Assembly (NCBI GenBank): GCA_028622995.1
Contig: JAJQJQ010000008.1
Span: 2,418,001-2,482,000, forward strand
Source of the DNA: Panagrolaimus kolymaensis
Taxonomy: Eukaryota; Nematoda; Chromadorea; Rhabditida; Panagrolaimidae
DNA: 64,000 bases
Direction of reading: 5' to 3'
Shown here: one piece after another, positions 19,830 to 31,901 of the stretch
How the letters are laid out: each line of letters begins with the position of its first letter
How positions within the stretch are numbered: the stretch's first letter is position 1
Program-made: the position numbers and the translations under genes
The notes under the pieces: generated by a model
What the model was told of the DNA's origin: nothing
The model's database searches: none
Seen by the model: the letters and a program-made list of their open reading frames with translations, nothing else

Positions 19830-22639
19830 ATGGTTTTTCATTTTGGAATTTCTCCAGAAAAGAAAAAGGTGGCTGTCTATAATACAATTACCAAAGAAAC
19901 AACTCTTTTTAATTATAGTAATGATTTCATTTTTTTGATGCTATGTTTATTATTTTTATTTTTAGATATACGTATGTACGATAAAGAAGATGTTTGCGAA
20001 TTTTATGACGCTTTAAAAGTTAATTTTCCCGATGATCTTGGATATGCATGTATTTATTTAACGGGGAGTTATGGTAATGAAATTAGAAAAGATTTAATTG
20101 AAAAAGGAAAAGAATGCGGATTTTTCGAAGTTTACATTATTGGAACAGCGATGTATTTGAGTCATGTATTTCAAGCTGAATATAAACCAAAGAATGGCGA
20201 TATAATTTGGGTATATGTTGGCTTAGATTGTTATATTTATAAAAAATGTGAAGTTAAAGCTGAAATAATTGGTAGTTTTTTTATTGATGGCTCAAAAAAA
20301 GATATAATAAACATAAAGAATGAATTTGGAATTCCAAATTTAATTGTTTATAACGGATATCATAAATCTAACGAAAAGCTCTTTAAAAAATTATTCCCTG
20401 AAAGTAAAGTGTATGTTACTGAGAAAGAATGGAAATGCGCTGAAGCATGCTTAATTATAGCTCGAATAATAGCAAATGATCCAGAAGTAATGGAATATAA
20501 TTTTGATTATGCGTACTTCGATGAAGATATATATGTAAAGGTAAATGACCAAAAGTTTATTGAGTTTAAAGCTGGCAAATTGCCAAAGGAAAAATCAGAA
20601 TTTATTACGTTTGAAAGAAATGATGAATGTAAATTATTCGTAAGTAATTTAGAAATATATTTAAGATTTTTTCATTTTTTATTTTTGCTTTACTTTAACT
20701 TTAAAAATTTTTTTTTATGGTTTTGGTGTTATTTTTAGAAACAAATTTTATTTTTGAATAAATATAAATTAAAATTAATAATAAGTATGAAACGTATTTG
20801 TAGAAATAAAGAAGTTGAAAATTTTATACGAAATAAAAAAAACCTTTTTTAGGTTCATGCTGGATTTTATGAAGTGAGTTATTCAATTTGCAATATAGTA
20901 CAAAATGTCAAATTGCGTCGAGAAAAAAATTTAATGATTTCCTTTGTTGAAAAATGCGATAAAACGCGCAATTTATGTTTTACCAAAAAAATAATAATCT
21001 TACCTTTTTTCGTCTCAGCAAACCAGTTGTCCAATAATCACGTTTCCAAGGGTTTCAAAAAATTAGAAAAACTAGATAAATTAATTAACTAAAATAAAAA
21101 AGATTGAAACCATTTTTTAATATTCATTTAGACATTTATTTTTAAAAGTCTATTTTACGAGGAAATTGTATTAACTCCTGAAATGTTAAAAATTGGCGAA
21201 ATTTTATTAATAATTACAATCGATGAAAATGGCATTGGTAGTATAAATTATGAAATACCTGAAATTGTTTCAAGTTTTGAAAGGCGTTTAGAAAAATTTT
21301 ATGAAGAGGATTCAAAAGAAAAAGTCAGTCAAAAATTAATATTTGTTTCACAAAAAATAATTATTAAACTTTAAGCCAATATTTGATATTCCACAAAAAT
21401 TATCAAATAAAAATATTAATTTCGATGTAATTGGAATAGATTTGGGGACATCTCGATGTTGTGCCGCAGTAAATCGAACAAATGGAATTGAAATAATAGC
21501 TCTTGATAATACTGGACAACGCCAACTTCCATCTTATGTCGCGTTTGATGAAGAAAATCCTAAATGTGGAATGGAAGTGATTAGAAGATTACAAAATTAT
21601 GCAAAATCTACTGTTTTTGATTCAAAAAGAATTATTGGAAAAGCATACGAAAAATTAAATGTAGATGAAAGTTGGCCTTTTGAAGTTATAAACGTTGATG
21701 ATAAACCAATGATACAAATCCATGGTCCTGATAGCAACATCTTGCTAAAGTACCCAGAAGAAGTTTCAGCAATATTATTAGAACATATAAAGAAAAAAGC
21801 TGAAGAATTTCAAGATAAAAATTTAGATGAAGTTGTGATTACTATACCCTCAGCATTTAGTGAAAAACAAAAATTTGCAACTCATGTCGCTGCATCTGTG
21901 GCACAATGGAAAAAAGTTCACTTTTTGGCTGAACCCATCGCTGCTTCGATAGCTTATTTTATAGACCGTCCAATTCCACCGGAATTTACTTTGCTTTTAT
22001 TTGATCTTGGCGGTGGTACTTTAGATATTTGCATTTTTAAAATTGCTAAAGGCAAACTTAAAGTCGTGGTTGATGATGGGGATGCGAGTTTGCGTGGAAG
22101 AGATTTTGACCAATTGTTATTTAATCACTTTGCAACAATTTTTGAAAAGGAATATAAAATTGACGTAAAAATTAAGGATCGTTTTAAATATCGACTACTT
22201 CAAAAATGCATGGAAATCAAGCATACTCTATCAACTGATATCGAAGCGGGGTATGATTGACTTAGATACTTTGATCTATGTATTTTTTAATGATTTTATG
22301 AAAATTTTTAGCTTAGATCTTGATGACTTTAATTGCGAAGGTTATTTAAAAATAACTCGTTTTGATTTTGAAAAATTAGTAATTCCATTGTTGGGCCGTA
22401 TACAAGAAGTTTTAATTCAAACTTTATCCAAAACACATTACACAGCTCTCGATATTAATAAAGTTTTATTGGTTGGTGGTGGCTGTAGAATGCCAATGAT
22501 CCAACAATTTTTGCGAAAAATGTTTACAAAAGCCGAACACTCTTGCGATGAAAACCACGATGAAGTTGTTGTAATTGGAGCGGCATATTATGCTTCGTTT
22601 TTAAATTCACAAAATAACAGTCGTTGCTCTATTATGTAA
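19830..22639 (+). CDS. Hsp70-like protein: pseudo-NBD + canonical NBD, no substrate-binding domain (copy 3, intact)
   Basis: Five exons, 19830..19917, 19966..20639, 21132..21323, 21376..22250 and 22312..22639, join in phase to 718 codons. Residues ~1-310 mimic an Hsp70 NBD but have lost its motifs: FHFGISPEKKKVAVYN stands where the phosphate-1 loop should be, and NGDIIWVYVGLDCYIYK where DLGGGT should be. Residues ~335-718 form a canonical NBD: GIDLGTSRCCAAV, EPIAASIAYFIDRP, LLFDLGGGTLDIC, LLVGGGCRMP and a terminal NHDEVVVIGAAYY. The chain stops there, so the peptide-binding domain of true Hsp70s is missing. The last four residues, CSIM, form a CaaX prenylation motif. A cytosolic or membrane-anchored ATPase is expected; the substrate is unknown. 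Confidence 0.85.
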
Positions 22640-23332
22640 AATGAAAATATTCTATAGCTAATGTTTTTCTTAGATTTTTATACCATATTTTGTTAATATT
22701 TAATTGTTCACCGTATAAAAAAAATACTGTGAATTTGGAGAATATTATAAAATAAGCAAGTGTAAGCAAATTTAACAAATAAAATATATAAAAAAACACA
22801 TCCTTTTTTTACCTTCGTTTTTTCTTCTATTGCCCCTTAGTATTCACAAAATGATACTAACTGCTCTATTATTTAATATGCTTTGTTAATTGTAACTTTT
22901 ATTTTTTGTAGGTTAAAAGATTTATTTTCTATACTTGTACCGTTTTTTCATTATTCTTGTAATTAAAATTTTCAAATTTAGTTGTAATAAATAAACGACA
23001 TTTTTTTTTAATCCATTGATCATTGATTAAAGTTTTTTATGGTAAATTATGCGTCTTATTTTACGTTTCAGCGAAATATTAATTCTAAAAACTTTTGTCC
23101 GTATTTTAATCACAAAGCACGAACCATTTTTTTAGTCGGATAACTAAAAAAAGATGTTTTCGAAAAGATTTTTTTCCCACGTGGCTTTTCAAAATTTTGA
23201 TTGAACTTTACTCGAAGAAAAGGAACATTTTACTACTGATAACAAAAGGAAACTTGAATTTTTTTCCTTTTGTTTTGTGAGTTTTTTTATTTGACTTTTG
23301 TTTATTTTATTTTGTATCAATGATTTTTAACT
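22640..23332. other. Intergenic between Hsp70-like copies 3 and 4
   Basis: AT-rich with no gene seen; AATAAA lies near 22778. The upstream region of copy 4 contains several GAA and TTC triplets (CGAAGAAAAGGAAC around 23213), but not in a convincing inverted heat-shock-element array. Confidence 0.4.
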
Positions 23333-26125
23333 ATGGCTATTCATGTTGGAATTGATCCTTTTTGGGGTAAAGCAGCAGCATATAACGAAAGTAATAAAAA
23401 AAACCATCGACTTAAAAGTCAACAAAGGTGTAGTTTAAAAGCTTTACTTTTTGCGTTTAAAGTTTTTTGAGTTAAAAATTTCTTTATATATATTCTTTTT
23501 TTTAGTTCAACAAAATGATATTCAACAAATTTATGCATTATTCATAACATTAACGAAAATTCTTACTGACAAACTTGGCTGCGCTTGTATTTTTTTATAT
23601 GATTACTATAACAATGAAACTCGCAAGCAATTTATTGAAATATGTGAAATGGCTGGTTTTTTGAAGGTCCAGTTTATTGACTGGGCTGCGTTGAGATATT
23701 TATATCATGTGTTCCGATCAGAATATAAACCATCCCCAGGTGATTTTATTTGGATACGACAATTACGGCAGTTTTATGTGTGGAAGAAGGCAGACACCCA
23801 AACGAAAATGGCAAAATCTTTATGTCGCCTTTCCGTGTCAAAAAAGAATGAACTTTTAAAATTAAGAAAAAGCCCTGGAAGGCCGCAAATTGTTTTCTTT
23901 TCCAATGACACTAATACACAAGAAAAAAGAAAAATGTTTGCTGAATGTAAATTTCATTCATATACTATTGCGCCCGAAGATAAGGATGTTAAATTGAAAG
24001 CCACTTTATTAAAAGCACGGATAATGGGTAGTGATTCAGAAGTTTTAGCATATAACGTTGATATGTGTCTTAATAATGTTACTCGGGTTATACTAAATGG
24101 TAAGGAAGTTTTGTCATTTAAAAAATTTCAATCGTTACCATTAACAAATAGCTTCGAAGTTATTGTTGGTGAAGGTGAAAATTTAATTGAGGTAATTTTG
24201 AATTCATTTTTAAATGTTTTGTGACTTATCCGACAGCTAAATTTTTTTAGTACTAAGCGAAAAAACGCATATATATTGGCAAACTTTTAGATTGTCGACG
24301 ATACTGAAAAGCTACTTTTTCAAAGATTGCCACCATCGACATATATTGAAAAAAGACAAATTTCTCTTGATATTGATATAAATAAAATCTTCACTATAAA
24401 CTATTCAATAATGAAATCCATAGCTTTTCATCGTTCAATTTTTACAAGTGGCAAATTTCAAAGTTTATCCCATCCATCGCTAAGTCCTTATTTTTGTGGA
24501 GCAATAAATAAGGCAAAAGAGCTTTAATATTCCTTTTTGGTATTAAAATAAAAGTTTTAGGTGTTATATAAAATTCCTTTGCATGTGAAAACCAACCATG
24601 TAAACACGAATGCACTTGGAATCGACTTGGGAACATCGAGATGTTGTGCTGCTGTAAATCGTAGAAATGGAATTGAAACCGTTGCGTTAGATAATACTGG
24701 AGAACGAATGCTTCCTTCTTATGTGTCGTATAATGACAAAAAAGAAATATGCGGTCAAATTGCAGTTAAGTAAGTTTAAAAAAATTTACAAAAAATTTTC
24801 TTTTAAAATGTAGGGGATATTTATTAGTAGTAGTAGAGACCTGTTCAGTCTTTAATTATCAATATAAAAAATTAAAAATAGCAAGAAGACGATTTTCGAC
24901 AAAGAAATGTCCATTTAAATTTTTTTTTCAAATTTAAGGCGGCCGGCTATAGGAGCTTTAATCCTGAGGTAGTCCGGCCAACATAAATAAGAGCTTGGAA
25001 CAGGCCAGATTAGTTCTAGATTATATCTAGCTCCGCCTTACAGTTAATAATTTTCTTTTGGCATACTTCTAAAAATCTTTTTTTAATTCATATAATTTTT
25101 AGTCATCTTCAACATTGCGCAAAGTCAGTTGTGTTTGATACTAAACGCATGATTGGAAAAAATTATTCACAACTTACAATTGACTCTAATTGGCCCTTTA
25201 AAATTTTAAATTTTGAAAGTGACCCTAAATTGCGTATTATGGGGCAAAAATCATTTTTTGATTGTGATCCTGAAGAAGTAACAGCAGTGTTGTTGAAAAC
25301 AATTCGACAAAAAGTTGAAGCATTTCAAGGAAAAAAATTTGAAGAAGTTGTAATTACTGTTCCTGCTTCATTTACCGAAGGGCAAAAAGCTGCAACACAT
25401 TATGCAGCAAAGAGTGCGGGATGGAAAATAATACATTTACTTCCTGAGCCCGTTGCCGCCGCATTTGCATATTTTATTGATCGGCCAATACCAAATTTCT
25501 TCAAAATGCTTTTATTTCATTTCGGAGGAGGGACTTTAGATGTATGTATTTTTTCAGTAACTAATAGAACTTTGGAAATGATTAGCCAAAAAAGTGACGC
25601 TAATTTTGGTGGTAAAGATTTTGACAACCTTTTATTCGATCACTTTTTACGGATTCTCAAAAAAATATTCGAAATCGATTTAAATGGCAATAGTAAACTA
25701 AATTACCGATTAGTACAAAAATGCATGGAGATTAAGCATATTTTATCATGTGATACAAAAGCTATGTAAGTGTTTTAAGACATATATATGTTTAAAATTT
25801 AATTATTTATAGGTTAGATGTTAGTGACTACAAGCCTAACAGTGATGACACCGTGAACATTACTAGAACAGAATTCGAAGAGATGGCTGCCCAATTATTA
25901 AATAATGTGAAGAAAATAATTCAGGGTGCTCTAACCTCTGCGCATTACACTACTAGAGATATTCACAAAGTTTTATTGTCTGGAGGAAGTTGTCGGATGC
26001 CAATGATAAAAATGATGCTTCAAAAGTGGTTTTCTAAAGCCGAATACTTATGTGACGAAAATCCTGATGAAGTTGCTGCCATTGGAGCTGCCTATCATTC
26101 TTATTATCTTTACTCCCCAGAATAA
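23333..26125 (+). CDS. Hsp70-like protein: pseudo-NBD + NBD (copy 4, possibly defective)
   Basis: Exons are 23333..23426 (MAIHVGIDPFWGKAAAYN), 23506..24191, one from 24291, 24561..24769, 25103..25765 and 25813..26125. Splice phases agree with copies 3 and 5, but I find no in-phase GT donor to join the exon starting at 24291 to 24561, so the two halves may not be fused. The C-terminal NBD has GIDLGTSRCCAAV, EPVAAAFAYFIDRP and LLSGGSCRMP. Its phosphate-2 loop reads LLFHFGGGTLDVC: the usual Asp is His, which should impair Mg-ATP handling. It ends at NPDEVAAIGAAYHSYYL with no substrate-binding domain. The 333-bp intron 24770-25102 contains a GC-rich structured block. Confidence 0.7.
24935..25042 (+). 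ncRNA. Possible structured intronic RNA (snoRNA-like), unproven
   Basis: A GC-rich ~100-bp island stands in an AT-rich intron. TAAGGCGG (24935-24942) can pair with CCGCCTTA (25033-25040). Inside are a strong hairpin at 24941-24979 (GGCCGGCTA...TAGTCCGGCC) and one at 25016-25030 (CTAGAT/ATCTAG). An ACA lies at 25040-25042, where an H/ACA snoRNA would carry it. The closing stem and first hairpin overlap slightly, so they compete. A small non-autonomous mobile element is the alternative. Confidence 0.3.
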
Positions 26126-26857
26126 ATAGTAACAAAAACGAAAAATTTTTAGACTTTAAAAGCTATTTTTATTATTTTACTAAATCAAGGATTTAAGTAT
26201 AGTTTTGTTTTTGAAATAAAGTTATTTCGAATAATTAAAGCAATTATTTTAAACTTATTTTATAGTATTATTTTATTTGCAATAATTTTGTTAAAAATCG
26301 TGTTTATTATAACGCGGAAATATCTCGTATCATTATTTTATGGTTAGAAAATTAGGAAAAAACATCTTTCATAATACATGTAAAAAAAAGTTTAATTTTG
26401 AATACAGAAATAAAAACATTTTTGTATGTGGAAAAATAAGAGTTTTGTATAATATAGTTAAAATAATTGTAGGTGACAAATTGATTTTGTATGAAATCAC
26501 TTAAAAATATTATTAAAAAACCAAAAAAATAATTATGAGCATTTTAAAATTTAAAGGAACTCGGTGTTTTGACCTTTATGTTCAGTTTGAATCGCCATGA
26601 AAATTTGTCTCATGGATAAAGAAATCAGAAAGCGTCCGAGCCCTTTAAAAATTGAGATTAATAAACAAATAATACAGACGGAAATTGAAGGTTATTTTCA
26701 CAGAGGAGGAAATTATTATAAAAATAATTGAGATTAAAAAGTAGGAAGGTTTCCAATAAAAAAGAAGAAAAAAATCGTGGTTAGATCGCCAAAAATTATA
26801 TAAAATAAAAAACAAAATTTGTGGTAAGATTTCATATTAAAAATTTGTGCCATTTAG
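26126..26857. other. Intergenic, between convergent genes
   Basis: No open frame is supported. It lies between the 3' ends of Hsp70-like copy 4 (+) and the nuclear receptor (-). Confidence 0.4.
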
Positions 26858-29800
26858 TCAATGAGTTAATGACATATTGAAATTAATTGAAGGTGAAGGA
26901 CCATTTGAAATATTTTGAGATAGATGTTGTTGCTGTTGTTGTTGTTGAGCTGCAGCAGCAGCTGCAGCAACGGCATGTTGTTGAAATAAATCCAAATAAT
27001 CTCCATGATGAAGCCCACCACCAATAGTTCCGGGATTATTTAAATTTGATGAAGCTGTTCCACCCAAAAGTGAGCCATGATGCTGCGGTGGAGGAAGTTG
27101 CTGTTGTTGTTGTTGTAATTGGATGGGTGGAGTTTGATCTGCATCTCGTCGATGACGTTTATGTTGAACATTTTCTGGAAGCATTCCAATTTCCAAACAT
27201 CGTTTGAAACGACAATCTCGACAAATTTTTCGATATCCTGTTTGATCGTTCACACGTAATAAACATCTTTGACTTCGCTTGCAAATATATTTCTAAAAAA
27301 TATCAATCATTTTAGGTTTGAATTAAAAAAGTAAAAAAAAAGCTAAAAAACATTTATAGAACGACTTTATTTTAACTTTTTGAAGTCGCGCTTTTTCATT
27401 GGTAAATTGCTTTCGTTTTTTATTAAAAAAAGCTTGCATTTTCCAATTTTATTTCGATTTAAATAATTTTGATTAACTTAACTTAAAATTAATATATTTA
27501 TTAAATCAAAGCCATTTTTTTCCTACATTTTTTCTTTATTTTAGATCCATTCTTAAAAAAGTAAAATTTTGTCCTTTTTTTGGTTCTTTTTTTGTAACTA
27601 TAATATCCAACACCTTCATTTTAAATTCCAACAAAAAGTACATATTTTAAAGATTTATTTTTTAATTCAATTTTTTTATTTGTTTCAAAGATTAGATCTC
27701 TGTCCTTACTTACCTTTGCATCAGAAACACTTCGACGAAAGAATGCCGCGCATGCAGCGCAAACTTTCGCCCCAAAATGTAAACCATTTGATGGAGCTGA
27801 AAGGCATACTTGACACATAATTGCATTGCTTACAGGAATAACTGGGTTGATACAATAATTTGATGGACTTCGTTGTTTATTATTTTCATCTGAAGTTGGA
27901 AGGGATACAGTTCGAAAATCCACGGATGATGAAGATAATTTTTGAGATATCCCTGCTGCTGAAGCTGGATTGAAGCTTCCCATAATTGAATCTGGGTGTG
28001 AATGAGTTTGGGGTGGAGAAATGGATGAATTAGAATTCCCGGTGGGAGTAATATTTGAAGAATTAGTATGTGATGCCCAAAAATTATTTGAGTGATGTAA
28101 TGGATGTTGTTGTTGTCCGACTTGGGGAATCTGTGGTGGCTGTTGTTGCAAAGGAGGAGGAGGTTGTTGACGGGGTGATAAATTATTTGATGTTTGATGC
28201 CCTCCTCCTCCTCCACCCCCTTGAATTGGTGGAGTCGAATCAAATGGATTTATATCCACCCCTGAATTATTATTTGCATTCGTTGTGAGAGAATTAAAAT
28301 TGAAATTAGGTAAATGTGCCAATGAATGAAATGATGGATGATCGACAAATCCCCCAGCGGATGGATTAAATAAATTATGTGGCATATTTGTTGAATTTGA
28401 CATATTTACAGCAGCTTCTGAGGCAGCCGCTGCAGCAAATGCCGCTGAATTACAAAATAATGACGTTCCTTCCATTTGGGACCAAAATGAAAGATCAGGG
28501 GCTGACATATCTGAAAAAAAAAATTTGAAATGATAAAACAAGAATTAAGCATATGTATTTTTAGCAACTAAAAAATTTAAATTTGTATGGTTAAGAATAA
28601 AGACTACAGACTAACTAACTAAAAAAAGGTAGGCTGAAATCCTTGTTTTTTTCTCGTTCTTCTTTGTTCATTCACTTTTTTCTCTTTTCACTTTTATTGC
28701 GGGGATGGCTACAAAAATGCTTTTAGTGGATAAAATAAAGATAATCTTACTAAAATAAAAAAAAGTCAACCATATCTTAAATAATTAAAGATTGCTATTA
28801 TTGTATAAATACAACAGAAAAGAGATGGTGCATAAAAAGGGTAAACAGTAGTTTTGAACAACAACTAATTAGGTTGTGGAACCCATTGCAATTTGCAAAA
28901 TACAGACAAATAGATAATAGACAAATTTTCCACGAATTTGGATGATTATAAAATAACTTCACTTTCTGTCAAATTTAGATTTCTAAAATAACAAAAATTT
29001 GACCTTTTCTAAAAGAGAGGTTATTTGAAAAAAATCCAAGGAATTTTTTTAGCTTTTAGAAATAATTTATGATAATTTATTTTTTTTGTAGCGACCGAAA
29101 TATTTTTTATGCTCTCGACTACAGATACCTAAAAATATCTATGTTCTGATCAAATGCATTAATTTTTGAACATTCAAATTACCATCGCTTTTGTGTTTTC
29201 GACGGCTAATTAAATTATTTGCAGATTTAGCCCAAATTTATAAATATATAGCTTTTGGAATAAATACGTAAAAAAGAAGATTAAAAGGAACACACGTAAA
29301 ATATGCAAATTATTTAGGAAAGTTATTTTCGAGATAAATAAAGATAACTACAGTCACTCTACGAAAATCGAAAAAAAGCTACCAAACTTGGCAATGTCTA
29401 AATATTTTAAAAGCCGCTTTTTTGCCGTCAATTTTGGAAAAAAAGGTTATTGAAAGCAAAAAAGAATAACAATTTTTCCTTATTTTTCACTGAAATAAAA
29501 ATTCCAATAAATGAGTTTTGAGCATAAAGTAAAAAAACTAAAAGTGCTAAAAAAATTCTATTGTCTTCGCTACTCTACTGTAATTCATAAAAGGTTGGAC
29601 TTTCAACAATGAAGCAATTAAGAAATTCATTTTTAAAATTAATAAAAAAAATTCAGAAGGAAATAATAAAATTAAATTTTTATCTCCAAACAAAAATTTC
29701 ACGTGTTTTCTATATTTTCAAAAATCTTCCAAAAAAGATTCAGAACAATAACTGTTTTTTTACACATATTTTTTTTTGTTCAAATTTATGAAATAAATTT

Positions 29801-31901
29801 TTTTACCTGGTTTTAAATACAAATTTATTAAAGAATTGTCAGAACCAAAAAAATTTGAATTATTTGACATTCTTTCAAAAGAATTGGGTCTTGAATGAAA
29901 AATTTGGAGCCTTGGGTGGATAATCTGACTCTCAGAACAAAAAATAATGTAGTTCAAATAAAATCTTTTGGATGCACAAAAAACAAAAATAAAATACCAC
30001 AAATCTAAATTGTTGAGTACTTCGATTTTTCAACTTTTTTTTTATTCTCAAAAGTTTTGTTTCCCAGATTTTTTTACTTAAGCTTCTAAGCAAGAAAAGG
30101 ATATGTGAAAGCGAAACTTTTTTGGTTGTTGTTGGTAAGGAAGGTAACTTGGCAAGGTGCTGCTTTTATTTCTTTCGTCATTCCAGAAAAAAAATAAAAA
30201 AGTATACATGGAAAAGAAAAAAAAGTTTTTTTCTTCGGAAAAAGAAAAGAAAAAACTAATTAAAAAAAGTAAAAATTAAAAACAATTTTAACACGCAAAG
30301 TTTTTGGTTGGTTATTGACATTCTCTCATTAACGGAAAAATCTAAGGTAAAGTTTAAAAAAAATGTGCCAAGGAAAAAAAGAAATGAATACTGTTGCATT
30401 TTTATAAAGTTAATAATATTTTTTTCTTTTTCTTAATCAGAAGTAACAATGAAAAAATTCTGTTTTGCTTAAAGAAGAAAAAAAGGTTAATAAAAAGTGC
30501 AAAGTTACTGTAGAAAAAAAAATTAATAGAAAATTTCGAGATCTAAATGTTAATGAGTTGCCTGACTTTTTTTTTATTAACAGAGATACGGTATAAGAAA
30601 AAGGCTGAAAATGTTGTAAAAATTTTTAGCCGCGATTGTGTAGCTTTGAAATTTTGATTAATAAATAAAAAAAAATTACTGTCAATGCCCGAAAAAAAAT
30701 CGTTGCATATAGAAAAAAAGCTTTGTTTTAAAAATGCGCGTTTTACATTTTCTTAAATCACTAAATGAATACGAAACTTTAAATAAAATAAACGAAATTT
30801 GCTTGTATTATTTTTTTGAATCACAAAAATTATTTAAATTGAAGCTAAAAAAAGTCAAGCATGGCTGTGGCACTCATTCCTTTCATTTTAGTTTACGCCT
30901 TTTTCTGATGATCTGGCATTGCTTTGGATTAGGATATTTTAAATAACTTCATCACTTTTTTTAGTCTTTCACAGTAATCTCATATTTTACCCTGCAATTC
31001 CATCTCATTTTTTATGTAATTCTAATTTGTTTTTACCTTCTTTTTTTAAATCTTAACTCTTACTTACATTTGAAATGTTAAAATACAAATACATAATGTG
31101 TTTCTCACTTTTTATTTAAAAAATAAGTTAATACCCAAAAAGAATTATGTCATACTGTTGTTTTTTTTAAAGAAGCAAAAAAGATCATGGAACAACAACA
31201 ATACATAATAGTTTTCAAGGCTATTTTTAGAAGTTTTTAATAAAAAATAAAAATCATTTGATTTTTAATAAAATTTTCGCATGAAAAATGCTAATCGAAA
31301 AAGAACCTCACGATAAATTTAGTTAATTAACTTTTTTATTATGTAGAATTTTTGGAATTTTTTTAAATTCAGAAATGGTTAGAAAAATGGGGAGATAGTT
31401 TTTGGAATCTCAGATTGGTTTTTATATTCCATAAAAAAATAATATGATAAATGCTTTCACAAATCAAAGTGAAAAGAAACTCTAATTTTGTAACATTTGT
31501 AGTCAAATATCATATTTTTTTAAACTGGAGAATATATATATTTTTTGAATTTCCTTTTTATAATTCAAAGACAAAGCAAAAAATAAGTAAAAATAAGAAA
31601 ATTTGTTACGCTGTTTCTTGAAACGAAAACTTAAAATTCTTGGTTTCCTCTTTTTCCTCACCTAAACAAAAATATTTCTACTTTTAGAATGTTTTCATTA
31701 CATAGTTTCCAATAACAAAAAAGTTCTATAAACTTACGTGACAAAACATTTTGACTATCAAATGGAGATTTAGTGTGGGGTTCAAGGCGCATTTTTAAAT
31801 TCATTGCTGATGGGTTCACTGCAATCATTCGGGTTTCGGGATTTCCTTGAAAATTGCTATTGTTATTGCTGCTCGAAGAAGAAGATGCAGATGAGGTGGG
31901 G
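26858..31901 (-). CDS. Nuclear receptor with DNA-binding domain only (no ligand-binding domain)
   Basis: Three exons on the minus strand are supported: 31738..31901 (Ser/Asn-rich, RMIAVNPSAMNLKMRLEPH), 27714..28510 and 26858..27292; phases match. A first exon ending at 43337 with ATG 43339-43341 fits the phase (M-N-P-T-S...) but is uncertain. With it the protein has 466 residues. After a long Gln/Pro/Asn-rich N-terminus comes a two-finger DBD: CQVC...CAACAAFFRRS, then CKRSQRC...CRDCRFKRCLEIGM, split by an intron between the fingers. The remaining ~100 residues are Gln-, Ala- and His-rich, with no ligand-binding domain. The P-box CAACAA is that of nematode supplementary (HNF4-derived) receptors. 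It should be a nuclear transcription factor; DBD-only receptors such as odr-7 and odd-type factors are known precedents in architecture only. Confidence 0.85.
26931..26985. repeat. CAA/GCA trinucleotide repeats in the receptor C-terminus
   Basis: On the minus strand this encodes an alanine run followed by a glutamine run. A second CAA tract lies at about 27099-27118. Such tracts are prone to length variation. Confidence 0.7.
28511..31737. other. Long intron of the nuclear receptor
   Basis: It is bounded by a GTAAG donor (31733-31737, complement) and a TTTTTCAG acceptor at 28511-28518. It is very AT-rich with many homopolymer runs. I find no other gene or element. Confidence 0.6.

Noticed and set aside
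22900..23332. Heat-shock elements upstream of an Hsp70-like gene
   Set aside because: Scattered GAA and TTC triplets occur but not as contiguous alternating nGAAn units.
27830..28288. Alternative frames over the nuclear receptor N-terminus
   Set aside because: They arise from the CAA/CCA-rich sequence; the receptor frame continues in phase into the DBD.
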